Assembly: GCF_900167085.1 (NCBI RefSeq)
Contig: NZ_FUXA01000006.1
Span: 247,433 to 311,432 of the forward strand
From: Eubacterium ruminantium
Lineage (GTDB): Bacteria; Bacillota; Clostridia; Lachnospirales; Lachnospiraceae
Direction: 5' to 3'
Length of the DNA stretch: 64,000 bases
Within the stretch, counting starts at the first letter, position 1. Every line of letters begins with the position of its first letter. Made by a program: the position numbers and the translations under genes. Shown one piece after another: positions 36,634-46,213 of the stretch. Under the pieces are notes generated by a model. The model was given only the letters and a program-made list of their open reading frames with translations, made no database searches and was not told the DNA's origin.

Positions 36634-38139
36634 TTAATATCCAAGCGCTGATAAATCTTCGGTATTTACAGCTTTCTTACCATCAACAACATCTTTTCCA
36701 TATGGGAAACAAACAAAATCACTTGTACTGAGACCGGCTTTGATCTCTACAGCTCCCCACTGTGTCTTACCTGTTCTGATAAAACGCTTCTTTAATCTAC
36801 CGTTTTCATTTACCATTACATAACTGTTTCCATGTTCTTTTCTAATAAAGAATTTAGGAATCATTAGGGTATCATTGGAGTTCTCCATGCCTTCATCCGG
36901 TCCATTCTGTCCTATGATCACACCGGCATATGAATTCATCTTTATTTCATCATCTGTCTCATCCAAAATAACAGTTACAGGATACATAGACACGTCTTGG
37001 CTATTATCCATTAAATATCTATCTCTTCCCTCCGCAGGGCTTGTAGCTATACTTGAAACTTTACCTGTGTATTCTCTACCGGTCTCATAATTTCTTATAA
37101 TTGCAGAATCACCGATTTTAACTTTACCAAGAAGCCACTCATTTATAGCAGCATCAATCTTATAACCGTTATTCGATGAAATAAGAATGATAGGATTTCC
37201 GTTCTCGATATTATCATCAGATGTATCAATCTTACGGACTACACCATTTATAGTAGCTTTAATATCCTTATTGCCTATTTCTTTTTCTTTCATGGCAATA
37301 TCAATGGCATACTTATCATTTCTCTGCTGTAATTTTTCGATTTTCAGCTTCTGTTTCTTTATAGCCTGTTCAAGCTCTTCTTCTGTATAAGAAATCTGGA
37401 AATCATCCTCATTATTAAATTCATCTGAAAAATCGTCAGAAAAGTCGTCAGAAAAATCGGCAGGAGAATTCTGATTAGCACTTTCAGGAGGCCCATAGCT
37501 TCCATCAGGATATAATATCCAGTCAGGATGTTCCTTAAGGATTTCCTTTTCCGTACTATCTTCAGAGTTATTATCAGAATTGTCCTCTTTATTTTCTTCT
37601 TTATTATCCTTATTCTCGGCCTTTTCAGCGTCAGTAGGTGTAGCTTTTCCCTTATTATCTTCTGTTGTACTCTCAGTAGTAGCTTCTGTCGTAGCTTCAG
37701 TAGTTGGCTCCTCCGTTGTAACTACTTCCTCAACAGGTTCCGTTTCATAAAGCTTATCAAGCCATTTTTCAGCTGTAGTAAGTTCATCTTTATATACTTC
37801 ATACTGAGCTTTCATTTCCTCTAACTCAAGCTCTTTTGGGGTATCATCGAATGTAACTATTACATCACCTACAGAAACTTTGTCGCCTTCTTTAACTTTG
37901 ATCTCTTCAATGTTTTGACCAATTGAACCATAAATCCTTTGATCGTCGGCTTCGGTTATGATTCCTGAGGAGTTATTTGCTCCTTCATATCCGTAATAAC
38001 CACCTTCATTAATCATTTCTACCGGGTAACAACTTACAGGATTTGAATTGATCCTGTGCTTTTTATAAAAATACACACCAAGACCAATACCTACAATTAC
38101 AAGAACTGTGACTATAAGTGAAATAATAACTTTTTTCAT
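36634..38139 (-). CDS. HlyD/MacA-like adaptor with Thr/Glu-rich and Asp/Phe repeats (second adaptor)
   Basis: A 501-residue membrane fusion protein with one N-terminal helix. The barrel-sandwich halves (IKVEEGDKVSVGDVIVTFD-like region and a KATINGVVRKI region) flank a coiled coil at about 265-290, followed by beta-barrel domains. An insert at about 135-250 is unusual: Thr/Glu repeats (TTEATTEATTE), a Lys/Asp/Asn stretch and three DFSDD/E repeats encoded by 12-bp units at 37431-37466. The start shares its first base with the ATPase stop (TAATG). It would link the permease to the cell surface or to a substrate. Confidence 0.87.
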   Translation of the reverse strand: MKKVIISLIVTVLVIVGIGLGVYFYKKHRINSNPVSCYPVEMINEGGYYGYEGANNSSGIITEADDQRIYGSIGQNIEEIKVKEGDKVSVGDVIVTFDDTPKELELEEMKAQYEVYKDELTTAEKWLDKLYETEPVEEVVTTEEPTTEATTEATTESTTEDNKGKATPTDAEKAENKDNKEENKEDNSDNNSEDSTEKEILKEHPDWILYPDGSYGPPESANQNSPADFSDDFSDDFSDEFNNEDDFQISYTEEELEQAIKKQKLKIEKLQQRNDKYAIDIAMKEKEIGNKDIKATINGVVRKIDTSDDNIENGNPIILISSNNGYKIDAAINEWLLGKVKIGDSAIIRNYETGREYTGKVSSIATSPAEGRDRYLMDNSQDVSMYPVTVILDETDDEIKMNSYAGVIIGQNGPDEGMENSNDTLMIPKFFIRKEHGNSYVMVNENGRLKKRFIRTGKTQWGAVEIKAGLSTSDFVCFPYGKDVVDGKKAVNTEDLSALGY

Positions 38140-39089
38140 TATCTTTCACCTCCGTTCACGCCTGAAGCCGCAAATCCTTCAGCTTTTGCACCATCATTAT
38201 CCCCCGATAAATTACCGTTATCATTTGAATAATCCTCAAATGATTCCTCGGCTTCAAATGAATTTTCATCCTCAAATTCATCATATATACTATCGGCATT
38301 AAGTATTTTTTCAATTATATTAGGCTCATTTGTTCCTTTTACAACTTCAGAATTCCCCTGTGCAGCATTAACTTCTGAAGTATTGTCAGAATGTTTGACA
38401 ACGACCTTATTCTTATTAATCTCGTCACTTGTAATTCGTCCGTCAAATATTGTGATGATTCTATCCGCATACTCTGCTATTTCTCTCGCATGAGTGATCA
38501 TAACAATAGTAACGCCCTCATTATGAAGCCTCTCAAAAAGCCCCATAACCTGGATACCTGATTTTGAATCAAGGGCACCGGTAGGCTCATCGGCAAGAAG
38601 TATCTTCGGAGAATTAACCATTGCTCTTGCTATAGCAACTCTCTGCTTCTGTCCACCTGAAAGCTGTGTAGGCTTAAATGACATTCTTTCCTCAAGCGCT
38701 ACACTTGTAAGTGCCTCAACACATAAATTTTTACGGAGTCGTCTTGGAACATTTGCGTACTGCAGCGGTAATTCAACGTTCTGAAGTGCAGATTGTCTCG
38801 GAAGGAGGTTAAAGTTCTGGAATACAAATCCGATACACTTATTTCTGACAATAGAAAGTTCCTTATCTTTCATATTTGCAACTTCATTGCCATCAAGAAC
38901 ATAACTTCCCGATGTAGGTTTATCGAGACATCCTATAATATTCATAAGTGTTGACTTTCCGGATCCGGAAGGACCCATTATCGCAACATATTCACCTTCT
39001 TCAATATCCAGATTGATATCATGAAGTACAGGTACATCCATCTTTCCCTGTATATAGCTTTTATTAATATCTTCAAGATGTAGGAGCAT
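38139..39089 (-). CDS. MacB/LolD-type ABC transporter ATPase with acidic C-terminal extension
   Basis: A 316-residue ATPase. Walker [10 protein letters not shown] is at 39-47, signature [14 protein letters not shown], Walker [12 protein letters not shown] and the switch His in MITHA. The nucleotide-binding domain ends by about residue 225. The last 90 residues are an extension rich in Glu, Asp, Asn and Ser with no recognised fold, absent from typical LolD/MacB ATPases. It sits between the two adaptor genes and ahead of the permease, so the four are one system. Confidence 0.94.
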   Translation of the reverse strand: MLLHLEDINKSYIQGKMDVPVLHDINLDIEEGEYVAIMGPSGSGKSTLMNIIGCLDKPTSGSYVLDGNEVANMKDKELSIVRNKCIGFVFQNFNLLPRQSALQNVELPLQYANVPRRLRKNLCVEALTSVALEERMSFKPTQLSGGQKQRVAIARAMVNSPKILLADEPTGALDSKSGIQVMGLFERLHNEGVTIVMITHAREIAEYADRIITIFDGRITSDEINKNKVVVKHSDNTSEVNAAQGNSEVVKGTNEPNIIEKILNADSIYDEFEDENSFEAEESFEDYSNDNGNLSGDNDGAKAEGFAASGVNGGER

Positions 39090-39103
39090 TCTTAATTCAC
39101 CTC

Positions 39104-40570
39104 CTACTCACTTTTTTCACCGGCCTGATCATCGGAAGACTCAGTGCCGTCTACAGGTTCATCCGGATTCCCGATAGTTCCATCCGGAAGAAGAACATCC
39201 CCATCAGGAATTTCATTGTCAGGTATCATCACGCCAGGTGCCTGTCTACCCGGCATAACATCGTCATTAGGCACTTCTTCATAAAAAGCATCTCCGTCGG
39301 TTGCTACTCCGTCAGGCATCATATCTCCGTCGCCACCCATATCATCAAGGGCTCCGTTTTCCATAGCTTCCATCATGTCTGTAGTTGTTTTACTTCCTTC
39401 AACTATATTATCTGATGGAAATGCTATATAATCTTCCTTTGTTAAACCACCGAGAATTTCATATGAATCATTATTTTCATCATATTCTCCGATGTTAAGT
39501 TTTCTTTTTTCAATCTTTTTATTCTTTCCTCTGGCCCATACATAGAAATCAGATCCATCTTGTACAAGGTAATATGAAGAAAGATATAATCCGTTCTTCT
39601 TTTCAGACTGACCGTAATCAGGCTCTATATAAAGGTGCTGTCCAAGAATAAGTCCTTCAGAAGTTTCAAGTTTTACATAAAATGAATACTTAGATGATCC
39701 TTCACCCGAATTCATCCCATAAAAATCATCGCCTTCACTTTTATTCGGCTCATAATCAAGCTTATCAATAACACCTGCCCAAGTCATTGTCTCATCTACT
39801 CTTGATCTTATAATTACCGGTGTGCCACTAACTATAGATGCAAGATTTGTTTCAGATACAGTGCCTTTTACATGGAATTCTCCATTTGCCATAATAGTAA
39901 TGAATGCATCTTCGGTTCCACCACCCATATCTTCATCCATGTACATGCCTTCATTATTGGAATTACTATCGGCTTTACTCTTATCGATTTTCTTAACAAC
40001 ACCATTCATTGGTGACTTAACTACTGAATTCTTTATTGATTCTTTTTGTTTTTCTATCTCAAGCTCTTTCTGCTGTTTTTCATATTCATAAGATTTTATC
40101 TTCTGATAAGCAAGATTGATACTACTTGTATAACTGTATTTCATATCGTCAGGAACAGTTTCACGCTGCTTATCTGTCTCATCAATCTCGTTATAAAGTT
40201 CGGAAATATTACTTCCTATCTCATCAAGCTCAATTTCCTTCTTCTGAAGTTCAAGCTCCATATCGTCTGTGTCGTACGAAAATAAAGGATCTCCTTCTTT
40301 AACGGAATCCCCTTCTTTGACTTTAATTTCTTTGATCTTCTTGTCACTGTCTTTATTTACTTTTTTAACTTCCTGAGATTCAACAATTCCCATGTATCTG
40401 TTATGTAAGCCAACATATACTCCTGTTATGTCCTTTACAGACTGAACATAAACCAACTTCCCATTGTCTTTCTCAGTTTTCTTCATGAACTTTTTGGCGA
40501 ATATTATGCCTGCCACTGCCAGAATAGCAACGACCAAAAGAACAATGCCCACCTTTACCTTTTTATTCAT
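39104..40570 (-). CDS. HlyD/MacA-like adaptor with acidic Pro/Gly/Asp tail (first adaptor)
   Basis: A 488-residue membrane fusion protein with one N-terminal helix (about 5-27). Lipoyl-like halves are visible in IKEIKVKEGDSVKEGDPLFSYD and VKSPMNGVVKKID, separated by a coiled coil at about 105-175, then barrel domains. The last 85 residues are a disordered tail of Asp, Gly, Pro and Met (GDGDMMPDGV, PDNEIPDGD). It differs from the second adaptor in length and insert positions and shares only the family fold. AAAGGAG precedes the ATG by 6 nt. It is the first gene of the operon. Confidence 0.87.
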   Translation of the reverse strand: MNKKVKVGIVLLVVAILAVAGIIFAKKFMKKTEKDNGKLVYVQSVKDITGVYVGLHNRYMGIVESQEVKKVNKDSDKKIKEIKVKEGDSVKEGDPLFSYDTDDMELELQKKEIELDEIGSNISELYNEIDETDKQRETVPDDMKYSYTSSINLAYQKIKSYEYEKQQKELEIEKQKESIKNSVVKSPMNGVVKKIDKSKADSNSNNEGMYMDEDMGGGTEDAFITIMANGEFHVKGTVSETNLASIVSGTPVIIRSRVDETMTWAGVIDKLDYEPNKSEGDDFYGMNSGEGSSKYSFYVKLETSEGLILGQHLYIEPDYGQSEKKNGLYLSSYYLVQDGSDFYVWARGKNKKIEKRKLNIGEYDENNDSYEILGGLTKEDYIAFPSDNIVEGSKTTTDMMEAMENGALDDMGGDGDMMPDGVATDGDAFYEEVPNDDVMPGRQAPGVMIPDNEIPDGDVLLPDGTIGNPDEPVDGTESSDDQAGEKSE

Positions 40571-40648
40571 TGCGAACTCCTTTCATAATTCAAGTAATCA
40601 TTTCGGTTTATCCGATTTTCCAGCTAGGAACTTCTCATATACCCCACT

Positions 40649-40677
40649 ATTATAGCAAAATTTAATATAGCAAAATT
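40649..40677 (-). promoter_or_regulatory. Extended -10 promoter and 12-bp direct repeat before the ABC operon
   Basis: TGC-TATAAT on the minus strand (40657-40649) is a good extended -10 without a clear -35. TATAGCAAAATT occurs twice, at 40651-40662 and 40666-40677, 15 bp apart; the first copy overlaps the -10. The repeat could bind a regulator. It lies about 80 bp upstream of the first adaptor start. The rest of the 218-bp spacer is AT-rich and holds a small AAAATCT/AGATTTT hairpin near 40770. Confidence 0.5.
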
Positions 40678-40788
40678 ATTGATTTGCTGAATATAGTATT
40701 AACATTTATTAACCAAGTGAAGATTTTTATTTACTTAATCACTGACATTATTATCGTTAATAACTAAAATCTTTAGATTTTTTAAAAA

Positions 40789-41124
40789 TTATGCAATTAT
40801 CGATGCATCTTTCCATGTATGATCAAGATTATAAAATTCTCTCATTTCACTTGAGAAAATATGAACAATAATATCACTGTAATCAAGAAGGATCCAGCCG
40901 CTTTCAGCTCTTCCTTCTCTTTCTTTCAGCTTAATACCATTATCGCTGCACACTTCTTCCACAGCATCACAAAGAGCCTGAAGCTGATTTTTGTTGCTTC
41001 CGCTTACAATGACAAATGCATCGCACATTGGTGACACATTTCTGACATCAAGCTTTTTAATATCATACCCTTTTCTATCTTCCAATGCATTGCTGATCAT
41101 TTCAATCTTACTAATCAAATCCAT
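40789..41124 (-). CDS. rsfS: Ribosomal silencing factor RsfS
   Basis: A 111-residue RsfS/Iojap protein. The core VRNVSPMCDAFVIVSGSN and GWILLDYSDIIVHIF segments are the family's most conserved parts. It binds L14 on the 50S subunit and blocks subunit joining when nutrients are scarce. It lies 17 bp downstream of yqeK in the usual Firmicute order nadD-yqeK-rsfS. Confidence 0.95.
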   Translation of the reverse strand: MDLISKIEMISNALEDRKGYDIKKLDVRNVSPMCDAFVIVSGSNKNQLQALCDAVEEVCSDNGIKLKEREGRAESGWILLDYSDIIVHIFSSEMREFYNLDHTWKDASIIA

Positions 41125-41141
41125 ATACAGTTCTCCTTTAT

Positions 41142-41714
41142 CTATTTCTTATTATTTGAACAATAGTAATAATATGTTTTTTCTGTCATCTCATCAATTT
41201 CACATGATTGACTTTCAAGATATACCAGAATATTTTTTAAAATATGCAGCAATGCTTTATCAATATCCTGAAAAGCTTCCTTGCGTATCTCAGGAAGCTC
41301 ATTTAACATCTTTCTGTTTGGCTCAATATAATCAGCCACATAGATGATCTTATCCATGAGAGTCATTCCGGGTCTCCCCGTCGTATGATAAGTGATAGCA
41401 TCAAGAATCTCTTTATCATTTATGCCATACTTTGTACGAGCATAATAAGCACCTAGTTTCCCGTGCAAAAGATCCGGATTTGCTCTTTCACTGCTATTTA
41501 CAGGCAGACCGTATTTTTCAGCTTTTGTAAGCTTTTCTTCCGTAGGAATACATTTAGCACAGTCATGAAGAAGACCCGCTATTCTGGCTTTTTTCATATC
41601 TGCTCCATATAAAAATGCCATACATGAAGCTGTATATTCTACTCCTACCGAATGAACAAACCTTTTTTCAGTAAGCTTATCCTTAAGCTTTTTAATCATC
41701 ACTGCTCGTTCCAT
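41142..41714 (-). CDS. yqeK: YqeK family HD-domain Ap4A hydrolase
   Basis: A 190-residue HD phosphohydrolase. Metal ligands are in RFVHSVGVEYTA, LLHDCAK (the HD pair) and HGKLGAYYA, with a further Asp near 110. YqeK members cleave diadenosine tetraphosphate symmetrically to two ADP. AAGGAG is 7 nt before the ATG, which lies inside the end of nadD (23-bp overlap). Grouped with nadD and rsfS, it belongs to a conserved growth-control cluster. Confidence 0.93.
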   Translation of the reverse strand: MERAVMIKKLKDKLTEKRFVHSVGVEYTASCMAFLYGADMKKARIAGLLHDCAKCIPTEEKLTKAEKYGLPVNSSERANPDLLHGKLGAYYARTKYGINDKEILDAITYHTTGRPGMTLMDKIIYVADYIEPNRKMLNELPEIRKEAFQDIDKALLHILKNILVYLESQSCEIDEMTEKTYYYYCSNNKK

Positions 41715-42375
41715 ACTTTGACTCCTTATATAATCTATTTTGCAAAATATATTCCTCCAAATAATCAGGAAGCATATTTTTTATACTTATTCCTGAATTA
41801 ATATTTTCCCTGATCTTTGTTGAAGAAATAGGTGCTACAAATGAATCCATAAGATAAATATGAGCATTTGAATGACCATTTTTTATCCTTTTAATTTCAT
41901 TCGTAGCATTATCCAGATTATCATCATCTCTTGCATATGCAATATATGTAACATTATCAAAAAGCTCATCTGCTTCGATCCAGTTGTCGACCCATTTAAG
42001 CGAGTCACCTCCGATGATAAAATATATCTTCCTATCCGGATCAACTTTCTTAAGCTCTCTGATAGTATCAATCGTATGAGTCACTCCCCCTCGGCGTATT
42101 TCCATATCTGAATAAAACAGATAATCGTATTCCGAAGCAACTCTACGAATCATCCAAAGTCTGTGCTCATCTTCGACAAATTTCTTATTGTCTTTATAAT
42201 ATGTGGATTTATTAGGCATGAGGACAACATCTATATTGAACTTTTCATGAACTTTAACAGCCATTTCAATATGAGAATTGTGGATTGGATTGAATGATCC
42301 ACCAAGAATAGCTATATCTCCCCTGCTATCATCTCTATAATAACTATCTAAAGTATCATTATGCTTAATCTTCAA
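41692..42375 (-). CDS. nadD: Nicotinate-nucleotide adenylyltransferase
   Basis: About 227 residues. The nucleotidyltransferase motif GGSFNPIHNSHIEMA replaces the common GGTFDPIHxGH, and ISSTKIREN near the C-terminus is the second ATP-binding signature. It makes nicotinate adenine dinucleotide, the substrate of NadE (encoded at 11-13 kb). I start it at a TTG at 42375 because GGAGG lies 7 nt upstream; a TTG 45 bp further upstream has no binding site and would lie inside a predicted hairpin. Confidence 0.94.
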   Translation of the reverse strand: MKIKHNDTLDSYYRDDSRGDIAILGGSFNPIHNSHIEMAVKVHEKFNIDVVLMPNKSTYYKDNKKFVEDEHRLWMIRRVASEYDYLFYSDMEIRRGGVTHTIDTIRELKKVDPDRKIYFIIGGDSLKWVDNWIEADELFDNVTYIAYARDDDNLDNATNEIKRIKNGHSNAHIYLMDSFVAPISSTKIRENINSGISIKNMLPDYLEEYILQNRLYKESKYGTSSDD

Positions 42376-42409
42376 TATGCAACCTCCACCTTCTAAATTA
42401 CATAACAAG

Positions 42410-42449
42410 AACCTTGTCAAAATCTGTTAAAACAAAAAATGGCAAGGTT
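42410..42449. other. Stem-loop between yhbY and nadD
   Basis: AACCTTGTCA (42410-42419) and TGGCAAGGTT (42440-42449) can pair over 10 bp with one G-T wobble on the plus strand or one mismatch on the minus strand. On the minus strand no T run follows, so termination is uncertain. It may be a weak terminator for the obg-yhbY message. Confidence 0.4.
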
Positions 42450-42507
42450 TTTATAATTTATTTCTATAAGATGAACTTTGAGAACTCCTTAACATAATGA
42501 ACCCCTT

Positions 42508-42801
42508 TTATTTTTTTGGCAATTCAATAACCGGTTTCTCATTATTTCTTTTATATAATACTATCTTTCGTCCGATAACCTGAACAACAGTACTTCTTGT
42601 TCTTTCAGCAAGAGTTTCTGCTATAGCTCGTGGATCATCTGCACAATTCTTAAGAACATTGATCTTTACAAGCTCTCTCTTCTTAATAGCTTCTGCAACT
42701 GATTCACAAAATTCAGGTGTAAGACTGGCTTTACCTAGACTGAGAATTGGATCCATAGTCATAGCAAGTCCCTTAAGATATGCTCTTTCCTTACTTGTCA
42801 T
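42508..42801 (-). CDS. yhbY: YhbY family RNA-binding protein
   Basis: A 97-residue CRM-domain protein: ERAYLKGLAMTMDPILSLGKASLTPEF at the start and the GRKIVLYKRN C-terminal strand. YhbY associates with pre-50S particles and helps ribosome assembly. It follows obg with a 12-bp gap from the chosen ATG at 42801, which has AGGTG 6 nt upstream; a GTG 9 bp earlier is possible. Clustering with obg, rsfS and L21/L27 fits a role in large-subunit assembly. Confidence 0.93.
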   Translation of the reverse strand: MTSKERAYLKGLAMTMDPILSLGKASLTPEFCESVAEAIKKRELVKINVLKNCADDPRAIAETLAERTRSTVVQVIGRKIVLYKRNNEKPVIELPKK

Positions 42802-42813
42802 AATAATCACCTA

Positions 42814-44127
<1,314 letters not shown>

Positions 44128-44135
44128 TTAAAATA

Positions 44136-44158
44136 GGGAGCTGCATAAAACAGCTCCC
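44136..44158 (-). terminator. Terminator after rpmA
   Basis: GGGAGCTG (44136-44143) and CAGCTCCC (44151-44158) form an 8-bp GC-rich stem with a 7-nt loop. On the minus strand TATTTTAAAA follows. It ends the rplU-prp-rpmA transcript. Confidence 0.8.
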
Positions 44159-44185
44159 TTAAACTTTTCCACAGAATTCTCAGAA

Positions 44186-44467
44186 TTATTCAGCAGGATG
44201 TACTGATACCTGCTTCTTGTCTCTTCCAAGTCTCTCGAATCTTACAACACCGTCAACTAATGCAAAAAGTGTGTCGTCTCCGCCACGTCCAACATTAAGT
44301 CCCGGATGAATCTTCGTTCCGCGCTGTCTATATAAGATATTTCCAGCTTTTACAAACTGTCCATCTGCTCTCTTGGCGCCAAGTCTCTTAGACTCAGAAT
44401 CACGTCCGTTCTTTGTAGAACCAACACCCTTCTTATGAGCAAAGAACTGTAAATCCATTCTTAACAT
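44186..44467 (-). CDS. rpmA: Ribosomal protein L27 with cleavable N-terminus
   Basis: A 93-residue L27. The nine-residue extension MLRMDLQFF precedes [15 protein letters not shown], the mature N-terminus that reaches into the peptidyl transferase centre. Firmicutes remove the extension after FF with the protease Prp, encoded by the gene directly upstream. AAGGAGG lies 9 nt before the ATG at 44467, which excludes a longer start at 44491. Confidence 0.98.
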   Translation of the reverse strand: MLRMDLQFFAHKKGVGSTKNGRDSESKRLGAKRADGQFVKAGNILYRQRGTKIHPGLNVGRGGDDTLFALVDGVVRFERLGRDKKQVSVHPAE

Positions 44468-44472
44468 CTGTT

Positions 44473-44796
44473 TTACACCTCCTTGATGCAAACTTTCAAA
44501 AATCTCTGTCCATACTCCTTTTCAATATTGGTAAGTCCAATATATAAGGAATGTATCAGCAGTTTTGAATCACTGCTTACATCGGATATGATCTTAAATT
44601 CCAGGTCACCATTTTCAGCTGCATCGCAACTGAACTTATCATCCGTTAATTCCTCAATAGAATTAGCCGTATTGATTGCAAGCGCTGAAACCGCACTGCA
44701 AACAATATCTTCGCCATAATCAGCAAAGCCTGCATGACCTTTAATCGAAAATCCGAAATAGTAATCATTCTTCTTGATAAAATCAGCTTTAATCAT
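44473..44796 (-). CDS. prp: Ribosomal-processing cysteine protease Prp
   Basis: A 107-residue protein with the Prp active-site pair: His21 in [10 protein letters not shown] and Cys33 in [10 protein letters not shown]. It cleaves the N-terminal extension of L27, whose gene starts 5 bp downstream and carries the recognised LQFF-A site. It lies between rplU and rpmA as in other Firmicutes. No clear Shine-Dalgarno sequence precedes its ATG, which is 5 bp after the rplU stop, so it is probably translated by coupling to rplU. Confidence 0.95.
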   Translation of the reverse strand: MIKADFIKKNDYYFGFSIKGHAGFADYGEDIVCSAVSALAINTANSIEELTDDKFSCDAAENGDLEFKIISDVSSDSKLLIHSLYIGLTNIEKEYGQRFLKVCIKEV

Positions 44797-44801
44797 AATG
44801 A

Positions 44802-45110
44802 TTATGCATTGATTGAATCAATCTTTACACATGTATATGGCTGTCTATGACCATTCTTCTTGTGATATCCTGTCTTTGGCTTGTACTTGTAAACAACAAC
44901 TTTCTTTGCTTTACCATCTCCAAGAACAGTAGCCTTTACAGTAGCGCTCTTTGCAGCATCACCGCAGATAATATCTGAATCTTTACTTACAACGATAACG
45001 TTATCAAATGTAACTGTCTCGTCCTTCTCTGCATTAAGCTTTTCTACCTTAATGATATCTCCTTCAGATACCTTGTACTGCTTTCCGCCTGTAGCTATAA
45101 TTGCGTACAT
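44802..45110 (-). CDS. rplU: Ribosomal protein L21
   Basis: A 102-residue L21: MYAIIATGGKQYKVSEGDII at the start and YKPKTGYHKKNGHRQPYTCVKI at the end, both typical. It binds 23S rRNA in the large subunit. AGGAGG lies 7 nt before the ATG at 45110; upstream in-frame codons belong to the leader. It is the first gene of the rplU-prp-rpmA operon. Confidence 0.98.
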   Translation of the reverse strand: MYAIIATGGKQYKVSEGDIIKVEKLNAEKDETVTFDNVIVVSKDSDIICGDAAKSATVKATVLGDGKAKKVVVYKYKPKTGYHKKNGHRQPYTCVKIDSINA

Positions 45111-45190
45111 ATGGTTTCCTCCTATTATCATTACTCGCCAACTGTGGCGGTGTCCAATCGACACACTTCTAGCCTCGTTGTGCGGCATAC
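45111..45190 (-). promoter_or_regulatory. L21 leader (putative autoregulatory structure)
   Basis: The 80-nt leader between the predicted transcription start and rplU has two short hairpins on the minus strand: GTGTC-GATTG-GACAC and GCCACAGTTGGC. This position and layout agree with the known Firmicute L21 leader motif, thought to be bound by a product of the operon. I could not compare it to the family model. Confidence 0.6.
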
Positions 45191-45196
45191 TCATGT

Positions 45197-45225
45197 AATA
45201 TAGCATCTGTATATATACATGTCAA
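45197..45225 (-). promoter_or_regulatory. Promoter of rplU-prp-rpmA
   Basis: On the minus strand TTGACA (45225-45220) and TATATT (45202-45197) are 17 bp apart, a near-consensus housekeeping promoter as expected for a ribosomal protein operon. Confidence 0.88.
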
Positions 45226-45235
45226 GAACATTTTT

Positions 45236-45273
45236 AAAAAAATTAAGACCGCCTGATTGCTCAAGCGGTCTTA
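45236..45273 (-). terminator. Terminator after the lipoprotein gene
   Basis: TAAGACCGC (45244-45252) and GCGGTCTTA (45265-45273) form a 9-bp stem with a 12-nt loop. On the minus strand AATTTTTTT follows directly. It begins 17 bp after the lipoprotein stop codon and just before the rplU promoter. Confidence 0.9.
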
Positions 45274-45289
45274 AATCCATGTATAAATT

Positions 45290-46114
45290 TTATGGAAATG
45301 AGTATCTAACTGTTCTATTGTCTACTGACTTAACAAGCTCAGAGTTTGTATCTGTACCAAACTCAGCTACAAGTGGGTTATCACCAGGATTTACAGATGC
45401 TAACCAGAATGTGTAGCAGATCATAACGATATCATCATATGAAACGCTCCATCTCGGTCCTGTAACCTTGTAATCACATGCTGCATAGTGCTTACCGAAA
45501 TCAGCGAAAAGATCACGGTGTGAAACGAACTGATCCTCGTTTGCATAGAAGTTATCTCCACTCTCTGTCTTGTACTGTAAAGAAAGTGTTCTGAACTGAT
45601 GATCGCTTGTACCAGGAAGAAGTTCATCCTTGTAGCAGCTAAGATCAATTCTTGTTACCATGTTACCATCTCTGTGAGTATACCATTCTGATGCAAGTGC
45701 ATCTTCGCTAGCTTCCTCAACAGGCTGATTATACATATCCTTACCAAGCCATCCATAATCATTAGCTAACTTGTAAAGGTCAAAATTCTTTCCGTAAGAA
45801 TCAGATGTTACATAATCCTCAACTTTAACATCCATAGAAATCTTTACTCCGTATACTTCATATGAGTAAGCTCCCTTAGGTGCTTCTGTTGTAACTAATT
45901 CATCACCGTTAGGTCCGATGTCATAATTTTTTGCTTCTGCATTAGCACCCTGTGCCTGTGCACCAGCCTGTCCATCAGACTTTCCTTTTCCACATGCAGC
46001 TAAAGAAGAAACTAACATTGTGGATACCATTAACATACACATTGCCTTTTTGATTTTCTTTCCATTAAATATTGTTTTTAGTCCAGAAATTTTTTTCATA
46101 TTGTTGTTTGTCAT
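45290..46114 (-). CDS. Putative lipoprotein of unknown function
   Basis: About 274 residues. A basic N-terminus and hydrophobic segment end in a lipobox LVSSLAAC (Cys41 from the ATG at 46114), followed by a Gly/Gln/Ala-rich spacer. The mature part (about 60-270) is rich in Tyr, Asp and Trp and includes YEVYGVKISMDVKVEDY, ending in RTVRYSFP. I do not recognise the fold. The start is uncertain: GTG at 46123, ATG at 46114 and ATG at 46099 are all in frame and none has an ideal binding site. It is a single-gene unit with its own promoter and terminator. Confidence 0.8.
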   Translation of the reverse strand: MTNNNMKKISGLKTIFNGKKIKKAMCMLMVSTMLVSSLAACGKGKSDGQAGAQAQGANAEAKNYDIGPNGDELVTTEAPKGAYSYEVYGVKISMDVKVEDYVTSDSYGKNFDLYKLANDYGWLGKDMYNQPVEEASEDALASEWYTHRDGNMVTRIDLSCYKDELLPGTSDHQFRTLSLQYKTESGDNFYANEDQFVSHRDLFADFGKHYAACDYKVTGPRWSVSYDDIVMICYTFWLASVNPGDNPLVAEFGTDTNSELVKSVDNRTVRYSFP

Positions 46115-46137
46115 ACCTCTCACTTACCCTTTCATAG

Positions 46138-46213
46138 TTTAAACAAAATCGTTTAAATTTTTTACCCATCGCTTACAGTTGCGGATAATATCACGGTAAA
46201 AATAATAAGTCAA
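46138..46213 (-). promoter_or_regulatory. Promoter and inverted repeat of the lipoprotein gene
   Basis: On the minus strand TTGACT (46213-46208) and TATTAT (46190-46185) are 17 bp apart. In the leader, TTTAAAC (46138-46144) and GTTTAAA (46151-46157) form perfect 7-bp inverted arms 6 bp apart, about 24 bp before the ATG. This could be an operator or an RNA hairpin near the ribosome binding site. Confidence 0.65.
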
